Positions 16,467 to 24,702 are shown, counted from the first letter of the stretch. The stretch is 37,655 nucleotides of DNA from Comamonadaceae bacterium (GCA_947374705.1 CANCDA010000001.1:1-37655), one strand, 5' to 3'. Program-made: numbers and translations. The notes: generated from the letters alone by a model not told the origin.

Positions 16467-17651
16467 TTAGTGTGTACGTCCGCGCATAGCTGCGGGGTGC
16501 CCCGGCAGCGTCAATGACTTGCCGGTGTTGACAATCTGGTCGCCGTCCACGCGCAGGATGGAGATGTCGCTGTCCATGAAATTGCCCACGTAGATGTAGC
16601 GCCCGTCCTGGCTGAACACTGCGCCTTCGGGCAGGCCGCGCACCTCCACTTCATTGCTGCGCGTGACTTTTTTGCCGTCGATTTTGAGCGCGACCACGGT
16701 GGCATTGCGGTTATAGAAGAAGGCCGACTTGGCCACGTTGGTGCCGCGCAGCAGAACGGCCACCGCAAGTTTGCCGGTGGGGCTGATGGCCAGGCCTTCG
16801 GGCGCATCGCCCACCACCACTTTGTCGATCACACGGGGTGGATTGGCTTCGATATCAATCACGCTGACCGTGTCCACATGCCCATCTGCTGCACCCGCGT
16901 TGCCGTTGTCCGCACTCAAGGCGAGCTTGCCGTCGGGGGTGACGTCCACGTTATAGGGCCACAGCCCCACGGTGACATCGAGCTTGTTGTACGTGACCTT
17001 CTCGCCATCCACATTGAGCATGGCGATTTTGTGACCGGGGAACTTGGCCGCCAAGGCGCGCTTGCCGTCTGGCGTGAAGCGCACGTGCGCGACCTGCTCG
17101 CCCATGGCCACGGTGTCGATCAGCTCCACTTTTTTGCCGCTGATGCGCAACACGCTGATGGAATTGTCGGTGCGGTTGGCAATGAGCGCCAGCGTGCCTG
17201 CAGCGTTGATGGACATGCCCGAGGGCTGCTTGCCCACGGCCAGGGTCTGGATGACGGCTGGCGGGTTGGCGCTGAGGTCAATCACGAACAGGCGGTTGTC
17301 GGGCACCAGCTTGCGCACACCATTTTCTGTGACCATGTTCATGGAGTTAGCGACCAGCGCCAAGCCCTCGTCAGGGGTGATGGCCAAGTTGACGGGTGGC
17401 CCGGCAATGGTGTTGGGAATGGGCAGGTTGGCGATGATCTTGGGGGCCAGCGGGTCGGTGCCGATGTCGAGGATGGACACCGTGTCCCTGCCCGCGTCGG
17501 ACAGGATGACCTTGCCGGCATCATCCCAACTTTGCTTTTCATCATTGGCCACCAGCATCAGCTCGCGCTTACCGGGCGGGGGCGACATGTTGGCGCAACC
17601 CGCAAGAAGGGCCAAACCTGAGAGGACGGCAGTGGCAATACGCAAGTTCAT
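16467..17651 (-). CDS. YncE-like beta-propeller lipoprotein
   Basis: 394 residues with a lipoprotein signal: MNLRIATAVLSGLALLAGC, lipobox LAGC with Cys19. The body is a seven-blade-like propeller of the YncE/lactonase kind, with repeats such as DTVSILDIGTDP, ALVANSMN, NSISVLRISGKKVELIDTVAMGEQ, DTVSVIDIEANPPRVIDKVVVGDAPEGLAISPTGKLAVA and RYIYVGNFMDSDISILRVDGD. It should be anchored in the outer or inner membrane facing the periplasm. It is the first gene of the minus-strand operon, with an aaaaggt site before the ATG, and diverges from the exported hydrolase. A lactonase or ligand-holding role is possible, but no catalytic residues can be assigned. Confidence 0.88.
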   Translation of the reverse strand: MNLRIATAVLSGLALLAGCANMSPPPGKRELMLVANDEKQSWDDAGKVILSDAGRDTVSILDIGTDPLAPKIIANLPIPNTIAGPPVNLAITPDEGLALVANSMNMVTENGVRKLVPDNRLFVIDLSANPPAVIQTLAVGKQPSGMSINAAGTLALIANRTDNSISVLRISGKKVELIDTVAMGEQVAHVRFTPDGKRALAAKFPGHKIAMLNVDGEKVTYNKLDVTVGLWPYNVDVTPDGKLALSADNGNAGAADGHVDTVSVIDIEANPPRVIDKVVVGDAPEGLAISPTGKLAVAVLLRGTNVAKSAFFYNRNATVVALKIDGKKVTRSNEVEVRGLPEGAVFSQDGRYIYVGNFMDSDISILRVDGDQIVNTGKSLTLPGHPAAMRGRTH

Positions 17652-17717
17652 GGTGAGACCTTTTAAGAAGAATTCCGCCGAATGTAACTCTCTTCCCCCC
17701 TCTAAAAATAGCCCACA

Positions 17718-17730
17718 AGGGTTTAACCCT
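17718..17730. promoter_or_regulatory. Candidate operator AGGGTT-T-AACCCT in the divergent hydrolase/propeller spacer
   Basis: A perfect inverted repeat with 6-bp arms around a single T, 66 bases from the lipoprotein start and 103 bases from the hydrolase start, in the only divergent promoter region of this cluster. A loosely similar GGG-AAAT-CCCTA element occurs in the aliA-aliB spacer. No regulator gene lies beside it. Function is inferred from position and symmetry only. Confidence 0.4.
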
Positions 17731-17833
17731 ATGCTGATTTTCAGACGCGCTTTTACTATTCAGCGATCTTCATTCTGACAGCCCACTGCGCGCTGCATAT
17801 GAGAAAAATTCAACCCCTAGAGACACAGACATC

Positions 17834-18907
17834 ATGACCCAACACAACCAGACCCCAGACACCACACCCGAAGGCTCACGCCGGGGTTTTCTCGCCAGCA
17901 CCGCTCTCGGCGCGGTGGCGGCCACCACGGCCGCATTGAGCACAACGCCCGCGCAAGCCCAAGCCACCCGCGCAGCCCCCACGGCTGAGATCGTCGGCAA
18001 AGAACACTGGGCCATCAAGAAGGTGGCCGGGCAAGACGTGCGCTTGTTCATGTGGAACAAAAAACTACGTAACCCCAGCGCCGCACCGTCGCGCGGCACA
18101 CTTATTTTTGTGCATGGCTCCTCGGTGTCATCGACCCCGGTGTTTGACTTGCAAATCCCCGGGCGCATTGAGGCTTCCACCATGGACTGGTTCGCGCGAC
18201 TGGGCTACGACACCTGGTGCTTTGACTGCGAGGGCTATGGCCGCTCTGACAAAACCCGCAACATGAACGCCACCATCGCTGACGGCGCCGACGACATCAC
18301 GGTGGTGAGCGAATACATCCTGAAGACCTCGGGCAGCAAAAAAGCCTTGTTCTACGGCTCATCCTCCGGCGCATTGCGAGCCGCCCTGTTTGCGCAGCGC
18401 CACCCCGAGCGCGTGTCCCGCTTGGCGCTGGATGCCTTTGTGTGGACGGGCGAAGGCAGCCCCACCCTGGCCGAGCGCAAAAAGAAACTCGACGTGTACC
18501 GCGCCAGCAACCGCCGCCCGATTGACCGCACCATGATCCGCAGCATCTTCACGCGAGACCACCCCGGCACCAGCGACCTGACCATCGTGGACGCTTTTGC
18601 CGACGCCGTGCTGGCCCTGGACACATCCGTGCCCACCGGCACCTACATCGACATGTCGGCCAACCTGCCCGTGTGTGACCCGGAAAAACTCAAAGTGCCC
18701 ACGCTCATCATGCGCGGCGAGTACGACGGCATAGCCAGTCTGCAAGACTTGACCAATTTCTTCGCCAAACTCCCTAACGGCGACAAACAGTTCATCGTCA
18801 TGCCCGGCATTGCGCATACCAGCACAAGGTCTAAAAACTTTGCGTTGGTGTACCACTTGCTAGAGGGGTTTTTCAGCCAGCCGGAGCCGGTTTATACGGG
18901 GGCGTGA
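17834..18907 (+). CDS. Tat-exported alpha/beta hydrolase
   Basis: 357 residues with a twin-arginine signal (GSRRGFLASTALGAVAATTAALS, given here as residues 14-36 with the key RRGFLA) and a cleavage region near PAQAQA. The hydrolase fold shows the oxyanion strand LIFVHGSSVSS, the nucleophile elbow G-S-S177-S-G, the acid D298 in MRGEYDG and H328 in MPGIAHTS. It should act in the periplasm as an esterase, lactonase or C-C hydrolase. It diverges from the nine-gene operon, so it may carry out the first outside-the-cell step, for example freeing an acid that the Bug receptor then binds. That link is inference. Confidence 0.9.
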   Translation: MTQHNQTPDTTPEGSRRGFLASTALGAVAATTAALSTTPAQAQATRAAPTAEIVGKEHWAIKKVAGQDVRLFMWNKKLRNPSAAPSRGTLIFVHGSSVSSTPVFDLQIPGRIEASTMDWFARLGYDTWCFDCEGYGRSDKTRNMNATIADGADDITVVSEYILKTSGSKKALFYGSSSGALRAALFAQRHPERVSRLALDAFVWTGEGSPTLAERKKKLDVYRASNRRPIDRTMIRSIFTRDHPGTSDLTIVDAFADAVLALDTSVPTGTYIDMSANLPVCDPEKLKVPTLIMRGEYDGIASLQDLTNFFAKLPNGDKQFIVMPGIAHTSTRSKNFALVYHLLEGFFSQPEPVYTGA

Positions 18908-18984
18908 TCTTCTCTTGGATTCAGGACGTCTGCGTTAACATCGACGCCACTTCAAGATCAGCTCCCTTGCGCGGAGTTAGCCCC

Positions 18985-19524
18985 ATGAACACTATTGCCA
19001 CGACCGGTGAGGGTGCTGAAAAAGCAGCCCAACTGCTCATCGTTCCCACTGCCCTGATTCAACTCACGCTGGAAGAAGCGCGCGTGGTGGTCAACTACAT
19101 GACGCCGCGCTTCATTGCGGCTGACACCACTTTCATCCGCGAGGGTGACACGGGCGATGGCGGTTTTATGGTGCTGGTGTTAGAGGGCGAAGTGGTCGTG
19201 GAGAGCATCACCGTCAGCCGCACAGAACCCCTGACCATCAAGGTACTGGGGCCAGGCAGCCTGATTGGCGAAGTCGGCCTGATGGACAAAGAACCCCGCT
19301 CGGCCTCCTGCACGGCCAGCACCCCACTGTACTGCGCCATCCTGAGCCGCGCCGCGCTGGAGAAACTATTGGCCGATAACCCCCAGGTAGGTGCCAAGCT
19401 GCTGATGGCGATTTCTACCTTGCTGGCCCAGCGCCTGCGTGACAACGCCCGTAAATTGCGGCTCTACGCCAATCTGGCCACCGTCATGCAAAAAGAAATC
19501 GACAGCTTCACACGGCCTCAATAG
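18985..19524 (+). CDS. Stand-alone cyclic-nucleotide-binding domain protein
   Basis: 179 residues from the ATG at 18985 with ggag eight bases upstream; in-frame sequence from a GTG at 18904 is rejected because it overlaps the hydrolase end. A single cNMP-binding beta-roll is present: TTFIREGDTGDGGFMVLVLEGEVVV and the phosphate-binding cassette IGEVGLMDKEPRSASCTAS. The C-terminal helix region (LLAQRLRDNARKLRLYANL) resembles the Crp-family linker, but no helix-turn-helix follows. It may be a cAMP or c-di-GMP sensor acting by protein contact. Its 3' end overlaps the convergent protease gene by seven bases. Partner unknown. Confidence 0.88.
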   Translation: MNTIATTGEGAEKAAQLLIVPTALIQLTLEEARVVVNYMTPRFIAADTTFIREGDTGDGGFMVLVLEGEVVVESITVSRTEPLTIKVLGPGSLIGEVGLMDKEPRSASCTASTPLYCAILSRAALEKLLADNPQVGAKLLMAISTLLAQRLRDNARKLRLYANLATVMQKEIDSFTRPQ

Positions 19525-21104
19525 CACTCAATCTGAACCGCACTCTTCTGCGCGGCCGCCACCATGTCGCCCACGCTGGCCGGGTTGTTGCTGACAGTGC
19601 CCAGGGCGTAGTCCACCGAATGGGCGTCTAAAAAACTCTGCACGGTGGCCAGGTTGATGCCGAAGTTCACATTTTGCGCATTCGCCGCACTAGTGGACAG
19701 CAGCCGCGCGCGCACGATGCCCACCAGCAAACCGCTGCGGTCAAACACCGGCCCACCGCTGGAGCCTGGCTGCACGGTGGCCGACATCTGGAAGGCGGAG
19801 GTGTCGTTGTTGGCCCCGCTCATGGCGTTGACAATGCCCATGGTGACGATGGGGCCCGACGACAGCATGCCGCGCAGCGGGTAGCCAATGGCCACCACAT
19901 CGTCGCCCAGGCGCAAACCGCGCCCACTGCGCAGGCGAACCGGCGCGATGCTGCCACCCTGCAAGCGCAACAAGGCCAGGTCGTTCTTGGCGTCTTTGGC
20001 CACCAGTTTGAGCGGCCACGCGCCCGGTTGCGCACGGAGGTTGGCGCAGTTGTTGATGACGTGCTCGTTGCTCACGATGTCCCCCGCCGCGCTCACCACC
20101 ACGCCGCTGCCATAAACGCCACGCCGGATGGTGGGCGCGATACCGGGGCTGCCCGCCATGCCGGGCAAGGTGCTGATCACGGTTTGTGCCACCACGGTCT
20201 TGGCCAGTTTGTCGGCCTCGGCCAGTTCCTGAGCTGACAGGGTTTTGCTCAGGCGCTCTTTGCCATCCAGCGCCGCTTTGAGCGTGGCCGCAGGCGCGCG
20301 CGCAGGCATGACCTGGTACCAGGCATGAGCCAGTGCGGGGTTGCGGGCCACACCGCCCCGCCCAAATTCATACACGCTGCCCATCCACAAATAAGCCGAC
20401 GTGCTGCCCGCCGTCACGCCGCGCTGCAACCATTTCAGCGCTTCGGGGCCATCGGCCACCACACCTTTGCCCAAGGCATAAAACCGCCCCACTGCGGCCA
20501 TGGCCTCGGCGTGGCCCAGCTCCCCAGCCCGCTTGTACTGGTCCAGCGCTTGCAGGTTGTCTTGGGGCATGCCGCCCAGCGCGGTCTCGGCAAAGTAGCC
20601 CAACCAGTACAGCGCGGTAGGGTCTTTTTTATCCGCCGCTTGGTTGAACCAGCTCTGCGCCACGGCCTCATCCTTGGGGTAGCCCTGGGCACCGGTGGCT
20701 ATCCAGATGCCCAGCAGGGATTGCGCAGGCGCATAGGCCTGGTCAGCGGCCTGCTTGACCAGCTCTACGCCCTTGGCGGCGTCCCGCGTCACCAAGTTGC
20801 CGCTCAGCATCATCAGCCCGAGTTGGTAGGTGGCGCGCAAACTGCCACCCGCCTGCGCACGGGTGATGTAGTCGCGCGCTTTGAGCTCGTCGCGTGTGCC
20901 GCCCAGGCCGCGCATCAGCATCTCGCCCAGATAGGCCATGGCCTCGGGCTGGCTCTCCTCGGCCAGAGGCGTGAACTCTTTGCGGGCCTCCACATACTGG
21001 CGTTTGTCAAAGGCGTCGCGGCCCTCTTCCATGCCCGCCATGGCCGCGCCGCTCACCAGCACATTGATAGCAGCAACCCAGGCAAAGATGAGCCGCTGTG
21101 ACAT
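19518..21104 (-). CDS. Sel1-repeat / trypsin-like serine protease fusion
   Basis: 528 residues. A signal peptide (to about residue 24, AAMAG) is followed by Sel1-like repeats over roughly residues 30-290 (for example AMAYLGEMLMRGLGG, ATYQLGLMMLSGN, SAYLWMGSVYEFGRGG). A trypsin-2 domain spans about 315-528 with the triad H348 (SNEHVINN), D375 (KNDLALLRL) and S449 (PGSSGGPVFD). No PDZ domain is present, unlike DegP/HtrA. It should be a periplasmic protease whose Sel1 part binds a partner or substrate. The start overlaps the stop of the methyltransferase gene as TGATG, so translation is coupled, although no functional connection is obvious. Confidence 0.9.
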   Translation of the reverse strand: MSQRLIFAWVAAINVLVSGAAMAGMEEGRDAFDKRQYVEARKEFTPLAEESQPEAMAYLGEMLMRGLGGTRDELKARDYITRAQAGGSLRATYQLGLMMLSGNLVTRDAAKGVELVKQAADQAYAPAQSLLGIWIATGAQGYPKDEAVAQSWFNQAADKKDPTALYWLGYFAETALGGMPQDNLQALDQYKRAGELGHAEAMAAVGRFYALGKGVVADGPEALKWLQRGVTAGSTSAYLWMGSVYEFGRGGVARNPALAHAWYQVMPARAPAATLKAALDGKERLSKTLSAQELAEADKLAKTVVAQTVISTLPGMAGSPGIAPTIRRGVYGSGVVVSAAGDIVSNEHVINNCANLRAQPGAWPLKLVAKDAKNDLALLRLQGGSIAPVRLRSGRGLRLGDDVVAIGYPLRGMLSSGPIVTMGIVNAMSGANNDTSAFQMSATVQPGSSGGPVFDRSGLLVGIVRARLLSTSAANAQNVNFGINLATVQSFLDAHSVDYALGTVSNNPASVGDMVAAAQKSAVQIECY

Positions 21105-22150
21105 CAGGCCGTCTCTCGGTAAAACAGCCCGCGTGACAGTGTGCGCGTGGCCAGCGGTTTAACCGCTTCACCGATGGCATGGATGTGCTCCGGCGTGGTG
21201 CCACAGCAGCCGCCCACGATGTTGACCAGCCCTTCAGCGGCAAACTCGCGCAGCAGGCGCGAGGTGACCTCGGGGGTTTCATCAAAACCGGTTTCGCTCA
21301 TCGGGTTGGGCAGGCCTGCGTTCGGGTAGCAACTGATGAAGGTATCGCCCGCCACCCTTGAGAGCTCCTGGATGTAGGGCCGCATCAGCGCCGCGCCCAG
21401 CGCGCAGTTCAAGCCCACGGCCAGCGGCTGGGCGTGGCGCACGCTGTGCCAAAAAGCGGTGACGGTCTGGCCCGACAGAATGCGCCCCGACGCGTCAGTC
21501 ACCGTGCCACTGATGATGAGCGGCAGGCGCTGGCCCGAGGCTTCAAAAAATTCATCCACCGCAAACAGTGCCGCCTTGGCATTGAGGGTGTCAAAAATCG
21601 TCTCCACCAACAACACATCCGCACCGCCCTCCACCAGCGCTTCGACCTGCTCCAGGTAGGCCGCACGCAACGCTTCAAACGTGACGTTGCGCGCGCCGGG
21701 GTCGTTCACATCGGGGCTGATGCTGGCGGTCTTGGGCGTGGGGCCGAGCGCGCCCACCACATAGCGCGGGTGCTCGGGGGTGGAGAGCTTGTCGCAGGCG
21801 GCGCGGGCGATGCGGGCCGAGGCCAGGTTCATCTCGCGTGCCAGGTGCGCCATGTCGTAATCGGCCTGGGCGATGGTGGTGGCGCCAAAGGTGTTGGTCT
21901 CGACCAGGTCGGCCCCGGCGGCCAGATAGCCTTCGTGGATGTCTTGAATCAGGTCGGGGCGGGTGAGCGAGAGCAGCTCGTTATTGCCTTTGACGTCTTT
22001 GGGGAAGTCCTTGAAACGCTCCCCTCGGTACTGCGCTTCACTGAGCTTGAAGCGCTGGATCATGGTGCCCATGGCCCCGTCGAGGATGAGGATACGGCGG
22101 GCCAGCCGCTCGGGCAGGTCTTGGGCGTGGGTGTAGTGAATGGCTTTCAT
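21104..22150 (-). CDS. metH: Homocysteine S-methyltransferase domain of a split methionine synthase (MetH N-terminal part)
   Basis: 348 residues from the ATG at 22150; a further ATG 15 codons upstream would add residues unlike the family. It matches the first module of cobalamin-dependent MetH: RILILDGAMGTMIQRFKLSEAQYRGERF, NNELLSLTRPDLI, GADLVETNTFGAT and the three zinc cysteines, C249 (GLNCALGA) and C315-C316 (GGCCGTTP). The folate, cobalamin and activation modules are not encoded next to it; the downstream gene is the protease. In several Comamonadaceae MetH is encoded by two genes (from memory), so a second gene elsewhere is expected. It would bind homocysteine and transfer the methyl group from methylcobalamin on the partner. 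Confidence 0.9.
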   Translation of the reverse strand: MKAIHYTHAQDLPERLARRILILDGAMGTMIQRFKLSEAQYRGERFKDFPKDVKGNNELLSLTRPDLIQDIHEGYLAAGADLVETNTFGATTIAQADYDMAHLAREMNLASARIARAACDKLSTPEHPRYVVGALGPTPKTASISPDVNDPGARNVTFEALRAAYLEQVEALVEGGADVLLVETIFDTLNAKAALFAVDEFFEASGQRLPLIISGTVTDASGRILSGQTVTAFWHSVRHAQPLAVGLNCALGAALMRPYIQELSRVAGDTFISCYPNAGLPNPMSETGFDETPEVTSRLLREFAAEGLVNIVGGCCGTTPEHIHAIGEAVKPLATRTLSRGLFYRETA

Positions 22151-22230
22151 AGAGTCTGCATTGTAGAAAGCCTGGGCAGCGCAATGGTGATGCACACGAT
22201 TGATAATGACCAGCAGGGGTCAATTGGCCT

Positions 22231-22252
22231 AAAAAAGACCACTCGAAAGTGG
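22231..22252 (-). terminator. Probable intrinsic terminator of the badH operon
   Basis: Read on the minus strand, CCACT (22252-22248) and AGTGG (22243-22239) close a TTCG tetraloop and are followed by TC and six T residues. It lies 218 bases past the last operon gene and before the metH start, so it could insulate the two transcripts. The stem is short (5 bp), but the tetraloop and T-run are good. Confidence 0.55.
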
Positions 22253-22469
22253 GAAAACCTGATCGGCACCATCATGCTCAAAGGGGTGGGATTAGGCGTA
22301 TCAGTGAGCCACCTACGAAAGCTACAACCAACAAAAAATGGCTTCTCCCAATCTGCTCATTTTGCGCTTTCATGACGTTTTGATTTCTGCCTCTTCAATA
22401 ATCGCATCCATCTCGGCCCTCACCTGGCTGGCGTGAGACAGAGTTGACTCTCGATCAAAATAACGCAGG
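22253..22469 (-). other. Gene-free spacer with possible ORF remnants
   Basis: The full gap between the metH and dehydrogenase genes is 319 bases (22151-22469). Apart from the terminator, I see two short minus-strand frames joined as ATGA: an end of about 28 codons finishing at 22370 (…RAEMDAIIEEAEIKTS) and a 31-codon frame 22373-22278 (MKAQNEQIGRSHFLLVVAF…). Neither has a ribosome site or a family likeness. They may be decayed remains or chance. No riboswitch fold was recognised ahead of metH. Confidence 0.35.
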
Positions 22470-23501
22470 CTAATCCAGACGAATCGCCACCTTGCCAAAC
22501 TGCGCGCCTGACTCAAGTCGATCCAGCGCGGCGTGCGTCTGGTCGAGAGAGAACTCACTGTCGATGATGGGCCGCAGGCCGGTGCGGGCGACGAGGTTCA
22601 GCAAATCGCGGAACTCGTCGAAGTTGCCCAGTGTGGAGCCCAAAATCTGAAGCTGCCGAATGAAGATGCGCCGCAGATCGGCCGGTGGCTGATCGCCCGT
22701 GGTGGCCCCGCAGGTGACGAGCCGCCCGCCGCGCACCAGCGACTTCATGGCCGCTGACCACACGGCGGCACCGACGTTTTCAATCACCACATCCACACCG
22801 CGCCCGTTTGTCGCGGCCAGCACCGCCTTGGCCACGTCTTGCGTGCTGCTGTCGATCAGGTGGTCGGCCCCCAACAGCCGCGCCCGTTCCAACTTGGCCG
22901 GGTCACGCGAGGTGACGATGGCGCGCGCACCGGCTAGTCTGGCCAGTTGCAGCGCCGCCAGCGACACGCCACCGCCAATGCCAAAGATCAGCACCGTCTC
23001 CCAGGGCTTGAGCTGAGCCTTGGTGAACAGCATGCGCCACGCGGTCAGGTGGTTGACGCCCAGCGCGGCAGCCTCGGTGAAGCTCAGCCCCGCAGGCATG
23101 GGGAAGACGTTTGGCGCGGGCACACTGACCCATTGCGCCAGCGTGCCGTCACGGTGCTCGCCCAGGTACTGCACGGCCACGCACAAGACCACCTCACCGC
23201 GCAAGCAAAACTCACAGCGCCCGCAGCCTATGGCCGGGTGCAGCACCACGGCTTGGCCGGGGCGCAACACGGGGTCGTTGGCATCTGCCTCTTCCACCGT
23301 GCCCGCGCCGTCCAGCCCCATGATTTGGGGCAACTGGTGGGTGATGCCTGCGCCGCTGTCGCGCATGTAGATATCCACCCGGTTCAAGGTGGCTGCGTGC
23401 AGGCGCACCAGCACATGGCCCGCTTGGCGCACGGGCTTGGGGCGTTGGCCCACGCTGACGACTTCGTTACCGCCGTGCCCGGTGATGAAAGCGGCCTGCA
23501 T
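22470..23501 (-). CDS. Zinc-binding alcohol dehydrogenase / quinone oxidoreductase family (MDR) enzyme
   Basis: 343 residues of the medium-chain dehydrogenase superfamily. The structural zinc lobe has four cysteines in CGRCEFCLRGEVVLC, and the cofactor loop is FGIGGGVSLAALQLARLAGA. The catalytic zinc region reads LNRVDIYMRDSG and so lacks the usual Cys of true alcohol dehydrogenases, which suggests a reductase-like or altered role. The ATG is two bases after the gcdH stop. As last gene of the badH operon it may reduce or oxidise a CoA-linked or aldehyde intermediate. The specific reaction is not known. Confidence 0.9.
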   Translation of the reverse strand: MQAAFITGHGGNEVVSVGQRPKPVRQAGHVLVRLHAATLNRVDIYMRDSGAGITHQLPQIMGLDGAGTVEEADANDPVLRPGQAVVLHPAIGCGRCEFCLRGEVVLCVAVQYLGEHRDGTLAQWVSVPAPNVFPMPAGLSFTEAAALGVNHLTAWRMLFTKAQLKPWETVLIFGIGGGVSLAALQLARLAGARAIVTSRDPAKLERARLLGADHLIDSSTQDVAKAVLAATNGRGVDVVIENVGAAVWSAAMKSLVRGGRLVTCGATTGDQPPADLRRIFIRQLQILGSTLGNFDEFRDLLNLVARTGLRPIIDSEFSLDQTHAALDRLESGAQFGKVAIRLD

Positions 23502-23503
23502 GG

Positions 23504-24679
23504 TTAGAAAGCGGCAATGCCGGTGATGGCACGACCCAAAATCAGCGCGTGCACGTCGTGCGTGCCTTCGTAGGTGTTGACGACTTCCAGGTTAACCAGG
23601 TGGCGGGCCACGCCAAACTCGTCGCTGATGCCGTTGCCGCCCAGCATGTCGCGGGCGGTGCGGGCGATGTCCAGCGCCTTGCCGCAGCTGTTGCGCTTCA
23701 TGATGGAGGTGGCTTCAAAGCAGGCATCGCCTTCGTCCTTCATGCGGCCCAGGCGCAGGCAGCCCTGCAGACCCAGCGAAATGTCGGTCAGCATGTCGGC
23801 CAGCTTTTTCTGGACCAACTGGTTGGCGGCCAGCGGCTTGCCAAACTGCTGGCGGTCCAGCACGTACTGGCGCGCACGCGCAAAGCAGTCTTCGGCGGCA
23901 CCCAGCGCGCCCCAGGCAATGCCGTAGCGCGCCGAGTTCAGGCAGGTGAACGGGCCTTTGAGTCCGCGCACGTCGGGAAAGGCGTTTTCTTCGGGGCAAA
24001 AGACCTCGTCCATGACGATCTCGCCGGTGATGGAGGCGCGCAGGCCGACCTTGCCGTGAATGGCGGGGGCGTTCAGGCCCTTCCAGCCTTTCTCCAGCAC
24101 AAAACCGCGTATGGTGCCCTCGTCGTCCTTGGCCCAGACCACAAACACATCGGCGATGGGGCTGTTGGTGATCCACATTTTGGCACCGGTCAAACGGTAA
24201 CCGCCAGGTACTTTTTTCGCACGCGTGATCATGCTGCCGGGGTCGGAGCCGTGGTTCGGCTCGGTCAGGCCGAAGCAACCAATCCATTCGCCTGTGGCCA
24301 GTTTGGGCAGGTATTTTTGCTTCTGCGCTTCGGTGCCAAATTCATTGATGGGCACCATCACCAGCGAGGACTGCACGCTCATCATGGAGCGGTAGCCCGA
24401 GTCAATGCCCTCGACCTCCCGTGCCACCAGCCCGTAGCAGACGTAGTTCAGACCCGCGCCGCCATAGGCTTCGGGGATGGTGGAGCCCAGCAGGCCCAGC
24501 GCACCCATTTCACGAAAGATGCCGGGGTCGGTGGTCTCGTTGCGAAAGGCGCTGAGCACGCGCGGCGCAAGGCTGTTCTGGCAGTAGTCGCGCGCGGCTT
24601 CGCGCACAGCGCGTTCGTCGTCGGTCAGTTGCTGATTGAGCTGCAGGGGATCGTCCCAATGAAATGAGGCTTTGGCCAT
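23504..24679 (-). CDS. gcdH: Glutaryl-CoA dehydrogenase
   Basis: 391 residues from the ATG at 24679 (aaaaagga upstream). It matches GcdH closely: FHWDDPLQLNQQLTDDERAVREAARDY at the start, GYRSMMSVQSSLVM (substrate-carboxylate Arg), ECFGLTEPNHGSDP-type loop (here GCFGLTEPNHGSDP) and NTYEGTHDVHALILGRAITG with the catalytic base E371. The Tyr before that Glu is a feature I recall for decarboxylating enzymes. It oxidises and decarboxylates glutaryl-CoA to crotonyl-CoA with FAD, passing electrons to ETF. In this operon it would finish the breakdown of pimeloyl-CoA made by BadI. It could equally serve lysine or aromatic degradation. Confidence 0.95.
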   Translation of the reverse strand: MAKASFHWDDPLQLNQQLTDDERAVREAARDYCQNSLAPRVLSAFRNETTDPGIFREMGALGLLGSTIPEAYGGAGLNYVCYGLVAREVEGIDSGYRSMMSVQSSLVMVPINEFGTEAQKQKYLPKLATGEWIGCFGLTEPNHGSDPGSMITRAKKVPGGYRLTGAKMWITNSPIADVFVVWAKDDEGTIRGFVLEKGWKGLNAPAIHGKVGLRASITGEIVMDEVFCPEENAFPDVRGLKGPFTCLNSARYGIAWGALGAAEDCFARARQYVLDRQQFGKPLAANQLVQKKLADMLTDISLGLQGCLRLGRMKDEGDACFEATSIMKRNSCGKALDIARTARDMLGGNGISDEFGVARHLVNLEVVNTYEGTHDVHALILGRAITGIAAF

Positions 24680-24702
24680 GGTGTGTCCTTTTTGAAGAAG
24701 GG

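Noticed and set aside
20325..21101. Plus-strand frame opposite the Sel1 part of the protease
   Set aside because: Antisense frame with low-complexity His/Ala/Arg content; the minus-strand gene has clear repeats and a signal peptide.
22151..22260. A cobalamin or SAM riboswitch ahead of the metH domain gene
   Set aside because: I could not find the conserved cobalamin box or a SAM-type core; only the short TTCG terminator hairpin is seen.
21434..22375. Plus-strand frame of 313 residues opposite the metH domain gene
   Set aside because: Antisense shadow; the minus-strand product has the three zinc cysteines and full family pattern.
22370..22558. A 62-residue minus-strand frame across the end of the dehydrogenase gene
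   Set aside because: Most of it overlaps the coding end of the recognised dehydrogenase in another frame, and no start signal is visible.
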